The notes under the pieces: generated by a model
Seen by the model: only the letters and a program-made list of their open reading frames with translations
What the model was told of the DNA's origin: nothing
Databases searched by the model: none
Origin: a candidate division FCPU426 bacterium
GTDB taxonomy: Bacteria > Oederibacteriota > PGYV01 > Palsa-1178
DNA length: 13,852 bases
NCBI GenBank assembly: GCA_003167475.1
Contig: PMTB01000216.1
Span: 5,432 to 19,283, forward strand
Direction: 5' to 3'
Part shown: positions 7,877-13,374 of the stretch, piece after piece
Numbering within the stretch: position 1 is the stretch's first letter
Layout: every line of letters starts with the position of its first letter
Program-made: the position numbers and the translations under genes

Positions 7877-8200
7877 ATGGAAAAAGTAAACGACAAAGAA
7901 CTCGAGTTTAAGAACAAGGTCTCGGGCTCCAAGTATTTATTCATGGAGGAAAACAAATATTCCTTCGGAACGGCGTACTTAAGGCCGGGCGACGAGATAA
8001 AGGAACACCTTCACGCGGATGAGGCCGAGCTTTTTTATTTTATTACCGGCGCCCCGGTCTTCGGCTGCGACGGCCGGGAGACCAGGGTTTCCGAGGGGGA
8101 TGCTTTCAGGGTTAAAGCCGGGGAAAAGCATCTCATAAAGAACGACACAAACGCGGTCGTACACCTTAATTTCATCAAATTAAAACAGGCCGCGGCATGA
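7877..8200 (+). CDS. Small single-domain cupin
   Basis: A 107-residue beta-barrel cupin with both signature motifs. Motif 1 is complete: G38-x5-H44-x-H46-x4-E51-x6-G58. Motif 2 is G74-x5-K80-x-G82-x2-H85-x3-N89, with Lys in the usual Pro position. The three His and the Glu form a standard metal site, so a metal-dependent enzyme, a sugar isomerase or epimerase, or a ligand-binding role are all possible. GGAGG lies 5 bases upstream of the ATG. It sits between the two membrane glycosyltransferase-like genes and overlaps the second by 4 bases, suggesting a shared process. The substrate cannot be assigned. Confidence 0.88.
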   Translation: MEKVNDKELEFKNKVSGSKYLFMEENKYSFGTAYLRPGDEIKEHLHADEAELFYFITGAPVFGCDGRETRVSEGDAFRVKAGEKHLIKNDTNAVVHLNFIKLKQAAA

Positions 8201-10023
8201 ACTCGAAAACCATGGTGGCCGTTTTAAAAACGGTTTTTGCCGTCGCTCTGGTAAGCGCGATATTCGCCGCGTCATTGGGCACTTTTACGGACGCTTCCAC
8301 ATGGCGCCACGCCCTTTTGGGGAAGGAATTCATGAAAGACATGAATTTTCCCAGGGTGGACGCGCTTTCATACGCCGGGGACGCGAAGTGGGACAAAACC
8401 ACCTGGCTTTTTGACGTGTTCACTTACTGCTCCGCGTACGCGGCCGGGATGAACCGCCTCGGGTTCGCGAAATTTTTCTTTTTCCTGCTGACCGCGTTTA
8501 TGCTTTTCCTGATAGTATTGAGAAAACAGCACGGTAAATACATATCCATTACAATTCCCATAGGGCTGTTGGGGCTGCTGCTTATAAACTACCATATGAG
8601 GCTGTCGCCGCAGGTTTTTTCCATGGTGTTTGCCGCCTATTTTTTATATGTACTGGAGCAGGAGCCGTCAAAGAGGAACGCGTTTTTATACTATACGCTG
8701 CCGTTTATTTCGCTGATTTGGGCCAATATGGGCCCGGCTGTCGCCGCGGGGACAGCGCTGATATTTATTTACATCATGTACTATATAGTGGACATGGCCG
8801 AGATGCCGGAAAAAAGGGAAAAGTACAATTCGCCGGCCATACTTATAGTTTTCGCGCTTTCGGCAGGCGCGTCGCTGATATCGCCTTCGTTTACCTTGCC
8901 CTATACCTCGCTTTATACCAATTTTACCAATGGCCAGGCCCAGTGGTTAGAATTCCTGAAAGGCGGCGCCCCGGAAAAAATACAGGCGCTGCTCCTGGGT
9001 ATATACATTTTTATTTTCATAACCGTGCTCGCGGTCAATGAGCGCGGCAGCGATGTGGGCAGGAAGTCGGAACTTGTCCGCGACGTGCTCACCGCGCTGA
9101 TATTTATGGCGGCCTGCATGGCCGACATAGCTTACGTGCCGGTTTTCATCATAATAACCCTTCCGACGGTCATGTACTACGCCTATCTTATATTCAGGTG
9201 GAGTTTTGTCTGGCCGAAACAGTGGACGGAGACGGACCTTGCGCGCATTAAAAATTTCCTTTATATAATAATGATACCGCTTGTCCTGGCTTACTCGGTG
9301 TACAAATTCATGGAGCCGAAGAAAAAGATATACCCGGACGGAGCCATAGCGTATATTATGAACGCCAAACCTCCGAAGAACCTTTTTACGCCGGTAAACT
9401 GGACCGGATATACGGGGTATTATCTCCCTGCGTACAAGGCCATGTGGGACGGGAATTCCCTGCGCGACCCGGATGTTAAAAGGGAATATGACATATTCTT
9501 CAAGGATTCGCTCGATATAGCCCCCATAATACAGAGGCGGGGCATAAACAGCTTCCTTCTGCCTTTGGGCACGCAGCTTGAACCCAGGCTTTACACGCTG
9601 GGGTTTAAGCCCGCGTATTTTGACAATGACACCATAGTCCTGGTGAACCCGGCTTTGTCGCCGCTTTACCTGAAATTTGTGAATCCTGACGGGGCAGCTG
9701 ATTTTTACGACAGGACAAAATATCCGGCAGCCCTGGCGGAACTCAAGGATTTTGCGGTGAAATACCCGTCAACAAAGGCCCACTCCCTGGTCGCCAGGAT
9801 GATCATGGAGCACAACAGGAAGCAATCCATTGAATACCTGGAGAACACCATTTCGGACTTCCCGGATGAATACCCTTTGTACGCCGTTTTGGGCAGGCTC
9901 TACTATGAGGCAGGGGAATTAAATTCCGCCGTCGACATATGGGAGCAGTCAAAGGACTTGGACAGCGGCACCAGGCTGCTGAAAAAGACGGCAGAGGCGA
10001 GACTGAAAAAAAATGAAGAGTAA
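8197..10023 (+). CDS. Multi-pass membrane protein, GT-C-like, with C-terminal TPR-like helices
   Basis: The product has 608 residues. The N-terminal membrane segment is followed by a loop, TDASTWRHALLGKEF (31-45), then FPRVDALSY and a W-rich stretch before the next span. This resembles the first extracytoplasmic loop of uncharacterised GT-C-like proteins (acidic residue, W-x-H, then D-x-[FL]-S). About ten further hydrophobic spans run to residue 375. A soluble region follows, and its last 100 residues look like TPR helices (YPAALAELKDFAVKYP; YAVLGRLYYEAGELNSAVDIW). A glycosyltransferase or polymer-assembly role is an inference; the catalytic residues are not certain. The start overlaps the cupin stop (ATGA), and the end overlaps the next gene by 11 bases. 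Confidence 0.75.
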   Translation: MNSKTMVAVLKTVFAVALVSAIFAASLGTFTDASTWRHALLGKEFMKDMNFPRVDALSYAGDAKWDKTTWLFDVFTYCSAYAAGMNRLGFAKFFFFLLTAFMLFLIVLRKQHGKYISITIPIGLLGLLLINYHMRLSPQVFSMVFAAYFLYVLEQEPSKRNAFLYYTLPFISLIWANMGPAVAAGTALIFIYIMYYIVDMAEMPEKREKYNSPAILIVFALSAGASLISPSFTLPYTSLYTNFTNGQAQWLEFLKGGAPEKIQALLLGIYIFIFITVLAVNERGSDVGRKSELVRDVLTALIFMAACMADIAYVPVFIIITLPTVMYYAYLIFRWSFVWPKQWTETDLARIKNFLYIIMIPLVLAYSVYKFMEPKKKIYPDGAIAYIMNAKPPKNLFTPVNWTGYTGYYLPAYKAMWDGNSLRDPDVKREYDIFFKDSLDIAPIIQRRGINSFLLPLGTQLEPRLYTLGFKPAYFDNDTIVLVNPALSPLYLKFVNPDGAADFYDRTKYPAALAELKDFAVKYPSTKAHSLVARMIMEHNRKQSIEYLENTISDFPDEYPLYAVLGRLYYEAGELNSAVDIWEQSKDLDSGTRLLKKTAEARLKKNEE

Positions 10024-10609
10024 AATGGCGAAGCGAAAAAAGTCCAAACCTGTTGTTGCGGAAATACCTGAAAAGGTTGAGCAAAGCAAATTCCTGGTTT
10101 ACGCCGCCGCGGGAATAACGCTTTTTATCCTTGCGGACCTTTTTACCATATTATATTTTAACAGGAAATCGCCGATTCCGGTCTCCTATGTAGCAACCAA
10201 TCCCGGGCCTGAAAATTTTGTAAACCTGCCCATTGGCGGAATAATAGAAAAAAAACTTCCTGTAGTAAATGACCTGAAATTAAAAATGTCGGACGAGCCT
10301 GTGTTTATGGGTAAGGACCCGGTATATTCACTTAACGTATGCTGCCCCGGGGGCCTGTCCAAGGATTTTTACACGGCCAAAATGCCGTGGGCCTTCATAA
10401 TGTACGATTTTGAACCGGGCCTGCCCACAGTGGTCCTTTTTGAGATGGATACGGATAAAAAACAGGGAAGGTTCGAAATAGTGGTCCTAGACCCGAAAGC
10501 GGACATGGAAAAGCTGAGGGCGGTGTCGGTGAGAATATTTACGGAGCTGGTGAAGAAGTATAAACCGGGATATGAGTGGCGGGGGAGCGTAAGGCAGGAA
10601 ATTAATTAA
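10013..10609 (+). CDS. Membrane-anchored protein of unknown function
   Basis: I do not recognise this family. The 198-residue product has a basic N-terminus (KMAKRKKSK), one transmembrane helix (about 30-51) and then a soluble, probably periplasmic domain of about 145 residues. That domain has a paired Cys (NVCCPGG) and an alpha/beta-looking C-terminus (RFEIVVLDPKADMEKLRAV, then FTELVKKYKPGYEW). Start at ATG 10013 overlaps the upstream gene by 11 bases. In-frame ATG 10025 is also plausible, with GAAGAG at 10015-10020 as SD. As the last gene of the run it may be an accessory to the membrane proteins encoded before it. Confidence 0.75.
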   Translation: MKSKMAKRKKSKPVVAEIPEKVEQSKFLVYAAAGITLFILADLFTILYFNRKSPIPVSYVATNPGPENFVNLPIGGIIEKKLPVVNDLKLKMSDEPVFMGKDPVYSLNVCCPGGLSKDFYTAKMPWAFIMYDFEPGLPTVVLFEMDTDKKQGRFEIVVLDPKADMEKLRAVSVRIFTELVKKYKPGYEWRGSVRQEIN

Positions 10610-10634
10610 GGTGTTAAATAAGGTATTTTTTTAA

Positions 10635-10734
10635 CCGCGTAGGGGTCGCCTGGTAGGCGACCCGCGGCAGGAACTGAATCACTACATTACGATTTTAGAG
10701 CCTGCGTGCGGGTGACCTGGCAGGTCACCCCTAC
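10635..10734. repeat. Inverted pair of GTAG-headed REP-like hairpins (REPIN-like)
   Basis: The first hairpin is CCGC (10635-10638), GTAG (10639-10642), arms GGGTCGCC/GGCGACCC with loop TGGTA (10643-10663), then GCGG. The outer CCGC/GCGG pairs around a bulged GTAG. The second hairpin (10710-10730) has arms GGGTGACC/GGTCACCC with loop TGGCA, followed by CTAC (10731-10734). On the minus strand this is the same GTAGGGGT-headed element. The stems differ at two positions, and both changes are matched on the partner strand. The GTAG ends face outward. The gap 10610-10769 contains nothing else clear apart from the SD of the next gene. Confidence 0.8.
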
Positions 10735-10769
10735 GAAAGCAAAACAGGACAAACCTACTGGAGGCTTGA

Positions 10770-11123
10770 TTGGTATCACCGGAAAAACTGCAGGCTCTTG
10801 AAGCGAAGTTCAAGGCGCTCAACATATTGTCTTCCGACATAATCGAAAAGTTCATGACCTCGGGCAATAAAGGCGGCCAAAAAGCCAACAAAACCTCAAA
10901 CGCCGTTTACCTGAAACACCTGCCATCAGGCATAGAGGTGAAATGCAAGGAGTCCCGCGAAAGGGAGCTCAACAGGTTCCTGGCCCGCAGGATACTGGCG
11001 TATAAGATAGAGGAACTTCAGACAGGCACCTCGGAGCGGATGAGGGAGTTTGATAAGATAAGGAAGAAGAAAGCAAGGAGTAAAAAGCGCGGTATTGCCA
11101 GTCAGAATTTAAATTCCAATTAA
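10770..11123 (+). CDS. Small GGQ-domain release-factor-like protein (ribosome rescue candidate)
   Basis: A 117-residue protein with a class I release factor catalytic domain and no codon-recognition domains. The block TSGNKGGQKANKTSNAVYL holds GGQ at 35-37, and NRFLARRILAYKIEEL follows. The C-terminal tail is rich in Lys/Arg (KIRKKKARSKKRG). The layout resembles ArfB/YaeJ and the mitochondrial C12orf65 (MTRFR) group, which hydrolyse peptidyl-tRNA on stalled ribosomes. In ArfB the basic tail enters the empty mRNA channel. The start is TTG 10770, with GGAGG at 10760-10764 five bases upstream. The residues before GGQ are GNK rather than the usual GPG/GAG. The gene stands alone between two pairs of REP-like elements. 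Confidence 0.85.
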   Translation: MVSPEKLQALEAKFKALNILSSDIIEKFMTSGNKGGQKANKTSNAVYLKHLPSGIEVKCKESRERELNRFLARRILAYKIEELQTGTSERMREFDKIRKKKARSKKRGIASQNLNSN

Positions 11124-11148
11124 CAGCGAGCTGCGTTAGTACAAAGGC

Positions 11149-11235
11149 CGCAACCTAAAGGTTGCGCCTACACAGACAAGGCAGCGTAGTTTTGTTGTTA
11201 ATTTTGATTATGTAGCCGCAACCTTTAGGTTGCGG
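11149..11235. repeat. Second inverted pair of GTAG-headed REP-like hairpins
   Basis: The first hairpin (11149-11166) has arms CGCAACCT/AGGTTGCG with an AA centre, followed by CTAC at 11168-11171. The second (11216-11235) has arms CCGCAACC/GGTTGCGG around TTTA, preceded by GTAG at 11212-11215. On opposite strands the two are nearly identical. The GTAG ends face each other, opposite to the pair at 10635. The spacer is AT-rich. The rest of the 11124-11350 gap holds the promoter and operator of the next operon. Confidence 0.75.
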
Positions 11236-11272
11236 ATCTTGTAAGTAAGGCGGGGTTCATGATTGATTTTGC

Positions 11273-11301
11273 TTGATGTTTTGAGTGCTAAATAGTATAC
11301 T
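11273..11301 (+). promoter_or_regulatory. sigma-70 type promoter of the HTH-NTase/HEPN operon
   Basis: TTGATG (11273-11278) and TATACT (11296-11301) are separated by 17 bases. The predicted start is near 11308. This lies downstream of the in-frame GTG at 11285, so that longer reading frame would not be fully transcribed and ATG 11351 is the better start. Confidence 0.6.
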
Positions 11302-11331
11302 TACAGTGCATAATAAGATACTTAAAGTGCA
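11297..11331 (+). promoter_or_regulatory. Operator-like direct repeats over the -10 and start region
   Basis: ATACTTACAGTGCA (11297-11310) and ATACTTAAAGTGCA (11318-11331) differ at one base and start 21 bases apart, two turns of the helix. The first covers most of the -10 box and the predicted start; the second lies in the leader. This arrangement suggests repression by a DNA-binding protein, plausibly the HTH domain of the gene just downstream (inference). Part of the word recurs as AAGTGCA and CTTAAAG at 12314-12328, just after the operon. Confidence 0.6.
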
Positions 11332-11350
11332 AAAAAATGCGGGGTTAAAA

Positions 11351-11887
11351 ATGGCAAAAAAATACATCATGGAATCCACTTCCACACAAAAACTCCTTTC
11401 GTTCCTAAGCGAAGAGCCGGGAGCGTACTATACCCCTGTGGAAGTCCTAAGCCAAACGAAGATGAGCAGGCGCTCTTTCTTTACTTCCATAAAAGAACTC
11501 CTGGACGCGGGTTATGTGTTGTCGGAGAGCAGGGGGAGATTTGTGCAATACGCGGCTGACTATAAAAACCCGTTTATAAAGCAGCTGAAAATACTGAAAA
11601 ACATAGGCATCTTGGCGAAACTGCTTGATGAACTGGGCCCTATTTCCAAAAAGATAATACTCTACGGAAGCGCGGGCAGGGGAGAAGACACGGCTGAAAG
11701 CGACCTGGACCTGTTCGTGATAACCCAAGACCCAGAAAAAGCCGGAGCCATAATAAAAAAATCCAAAGGTAACAGGAATATACACGCGGTCATAAAAACG
11801 CCGTCTGAAACGCCTGATTTTGCCGAAAAGGAAAATGTATTTTACGCGGAAGTTCTTAAAGGTTTAGTCCTAAGGGAGTTGTTGTAA
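11351..11887 (+). CDS. Winged-helix HTH plus MNT-type nucleotidyltransferase protein
   Basis: The product has 178 residues and two domains. Residues about 10-70 form a winged helix-turn-helix (TPVEVLSQTKMSRRSFFTSI, then IKELLDAGYV). Residues about 95-178 form a minimal nucleotidyltransferase of the DNA polymerase beta superfamily, with GS (106-107), ten residues, then D118-x-D120. These are the residues that bind the metal ions. MNT proteins pair with HEPN proteins, and in type VII toxin-antitoxin systems MntA neutralises HepT by adding AMP. The HTH domain would bring autoregulation. SD-like GGGG lies 6 bases before ATG 11351; the frame stays open upstream to GTG 11285. The stop overlaps the HEPN start by one base (TAATG). 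Confidence 0.88.
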   Translation: MAKKYIMESTSTQKLLSFLSEEPGAYYTPVEVLSQTKMSRRSFFTSIKELLDAGYVLSESRGRFVQYAADYKNPFIKQLKILKNIGILAKLLDELGPISKKIILYGSAGRGEDTAESDLDLFVITQDPEKAGAIIKKSKGNRNIHAVIKTPSETPDFAEKENVFYAEVLKGLVLRELL

Positions 11888-12315
11888 TGGCGATAGAATA
11901 TAGAGAGTGCATAAAGAACCGGAAGATCACAGAGTTTGCTAACGGCAAAGACATAGCGCCAAAGGAAATTATAACGGCAGAAAAGGACCTTGAAACTGCA
12001 AAAATCAGCGCTGAAGCCAAGAATTATAAATGGGCGACGGTCCAGTTATATTACTCGATGTTTCATTCGGCAAGGGCGCTTCTATACGCGGCCGGGTTCC
12101 GTGAGCACAGCCACGCGTGTCTGGTGCTGGCAATCAGGGAGCTCTATTGTCTCAAGGAAAAAATGCCGGTTGTTCTTGTTGAAGCCCTGCAGCAGGCCAA
12201 AACGCTGAGGGAAGAAGCGGATTATTATGACAGATGGTCAGAGACCGGATGCAATAGGCTGATACAATCAGCCGCGGATTTTTTAGGATACGCAAAAGGC
12301 AAGATCGGGGTGTAA
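11887..12315 (+). CDS. HEPN domain protein (UPF0332-like)
   Basis: A 142-residue, mainly helical HEPN protein. The central block WATVQLYYSMFHSARALLYA (49-68) leads into GFREHSHACL, and the end carries LREEADYY (107-114). This pattern matches the UPF0332-type HEPN family. HEPN proteins next to MNT proteins act as toxins or as nucleotide-binding partners. The RX4-6H RNase motif of true HEPN toxins is not clearly present: R72 is followed by H74 and H76, which is too close. RNase activity is therefore doubtful. It is translationally coupled to the preceding gene. Confidence 0.88.
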   Translation: MAIEYRECIKNRKITEFANGKDIAPKEIITAEKDLETAKISAEAKNYKWATVQLYYSMFHSARALLYAAGFREHSHACLVLAIRELYCLKEKMPVVLVEALQQAKTLREEADYYDRWSETGCNRLIQSAADFLGYAKGKIGV

Positions 12316-12398
12316 GTGCATCTTAAAGAATACCGTAAATTTAGGGTCACATATCCGTTGAACTCAGGTACCTAGAGCCCGGATTAGGAGGTTGAGCA

Positions 12399-12716
12399 TT
12401 GGAAAATTATGATTTTACAAAAATAGACAATTTATTTGTTTTATTGAACTCCAAAAGTCATTTTATAATAATCAAAGATGAAAAAGATTGGCCTAGCCGT
12501 GCACTGAATTGGACAAAAGGCGGATGGAATAGAAAGATTCAGATATTTGTAAATGATGAAAAATGTTTTTCGATAGACGGAGGCAAGTGGAAAGGAAGTA
12601 CTACGGCAAGTTATAGCACAAAAGGTAAAGTATATGATAATAAAATAGACATACATTTTTCGAAAATTACAATTAAATACCTGCAGGATATAATTAGAAA
12701 AACAAACAATTTATAA
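12399..12716 (+). CDS. AT-rich orphan protein of unknown function
   Basis: I do not recognise this 105-residue protein. The TTG start at 12399 is supported by AGGAGG (12386-12391) seven bases upstream. It has no signal peptide or membrane span. The pattern looks like alternating beta strands (FIIIKDEKDW, KIQIFVNDEKCFSIDGG) and a final helix (ITIKYLQDIIRKT), with three Trp in the first half. Base composition is visibly more AT-rich than in all the neighbouring genes, and codon use shifts to AAA, AAT and ATA, which suggests recent acquisition. It follows the HTH-NTase/HEPN pair by 83 bases and could be cargo of the same island. Confidence 0.6.
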   Translation: MENYDFTKIDNLFVLLNSKSHFIIIKDEKDWPSRALNWTKGGWNRKIQIFVNDEKCFSIDGGKWKGSTTASYSTKGKVYDNKIDIHFSKITIKYLQDIIRKTNNL

Positions 12717-12917
12717 CAAACAAATGACGGACTAGCACTTATATTACAAAAGTTGATTGACCCTAAAATTATACCAGTCAACCTGGTTTTCAATCGTTTA
12801 TGGACTAAAATCGCGGCTTATGTGTTCGTCCCGGAAAAAATATGACCCAATATATATTTTATCTAAAATCTCCTTGAAAATCCCCATTTCTTGTGATAAA
12901 TTTACTATGCTTTAAAC

Positions 12918-12933
12918 TGGCACGAATTTTGCT
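12918..12933 (+). promoter_or_regulatory. sigma-54 (-24/-12) promoter upstream of gatC
   Basis: TGGCACG (12918-12924), four bases, then TTGCT (12929-12933) matches the RpoN consensus TGGCACR-N4-TTGCW at every fixed position. Transcription would start near 12944, inside the heptad array, about 40 bases before gatC. An AT-rich inverted repeat (AAAATAT/ATATTTT, about 12837-12860) lies upstream. No sigma-54 activator gene is in the window. The 12717-12983 gap holds no gene that I can support. Confidence 0.65.
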
Positions 12934-12942
12934 TATGCCACA

Positions 12943-12967
12943 GAACAAAGAACACAGAACAAAGAAC
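12943..12967 (+). repeat. Heptad tandem repeat GAACAMA
   Basis: GAAC occurs at 12943, 12950, 12957 and 12964, exactly 7 bases apart, giving units GAACAAA, GAACACA, GAACAAA and GAAC. The unit is the same as the right arm of the inverted repeat at 1876-1910. No matching GTTC arm is found nearby, so this is a one-sided copy. It ends five bases before the gatC SD. Confidence 0.8.
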
Positions 12968-12983
12968 AAACGGGAGTTTTTAA

Positions 12984-13268
12984 ATGGCCATAACCAGGAA
13001 AGACGTGGAGTACATAGCGCATCTCTCAAGGCTGGAGATCACAGAGACTGAAGCTGACGAATATACGAAACAACTGTCAGACATATTGGAACACGTTAAC
13101 AGGCTGTCAAAACTTGACACTGAAAACGTTGAACCCACGTATTACGTCATGGATATGAAAAACGTCTTCAGGAAAGATGAAGTGGAACCGTCGGTCGACA
13201 GGCAGAAGGTCTTTAAGGCCGCGCCTTCGATTGAAAATAACGGGTTTAAGGTGCCGAAGATCATTTAA
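12984..13268 (+). CDS. gatC: Asp-tRNA(Asn)/Glu-tRNA(Gln) amidotransferase subunit C
   Basis: GatC is the small subunit of the GatCAB complex, which converts mischarged Glu-tRNA(Gln), and Asp-tRNA(Asn), to the correct amide. It bridges and stabilises GatA and GatB. The 94-residue product has the family blocks VEYIAHLSRLEITE (8-21) and QLSDILEHVNRLSKLDTENV (30-49), followed by a Pro-rich end. GGGAG (12972-12976) lies 7 bases before the ATG. The gatA gene follows after a 106-base gap filled mainly by a heptad inverted repeat. Presence of gatCA suggests the organism makes Gln-tRNA and/or Asn-tRNA by the indirect route. Confidence 0.96.
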   Translation: MAITRKDVEYIAHLSRLEITETEADEYTKQLSDILEHVNRLSKLDTENVEPTYYVMDMKNVFRKDEVEPSVDRQKVFKAAPSIENNGFKVPKII

Positions 13269-13280
13269 AACAAGATAAAG

Positions 13281-13350
13281 GCAGTTCTAAGTTTTAAGTT
13301 TTGAGATGAGACCGCGGGGGTTTATCTTAAAACTCAAAACTTAAAACTGC
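13281..13350. repeat. Heptad-repeat inverted repeat (AGTTTTA arms)
   Basis: The left arm (13281-13307) and right arm (13324-13350) are reverse complements at 24 of 27 positions. Each is built from heptads: AGTTCTA, AGTTTTA and AGTTTTG on the left. The loop is 16 bases (13308-13323) with a CCGCGGGGG core. The architecture matches 1821-1910 but the heptad sequence differs. It lies within the gatC-gatA gap, ending 13 bases before the gatA SD. Confidence 0.85.
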
Positions 13351-13374
13351 TATTATCTCTCTCAAAGGTGTTAA

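Noticed and set aside
10635..11235. CRISPR array or transposon terminal repeats
   Set aside because: The palindromes are only four, in two different families, without regular spacers, and no transposase is encoded between them.
11285..11350. GTG-started N-terminal extension of the HTH-NTase protein
   Set aside because: It would overlap the promoter -10 box and the operator-like repeats. Transcription is predicted to begin downstream of the GTG.
11887..12315. Calling the HEPN protein a confirmed RNase toxin
   Set aside because: No RX4-6H motif is visible; only the family fold and the paired NTase are supported.
12874..12902. sigma-70 promoter TTGAAA-17-TAAATT upstream of gatC
   Set aside because: The -10 matches only four of six bases, and a perfect sigma-54 site lies just downstream.
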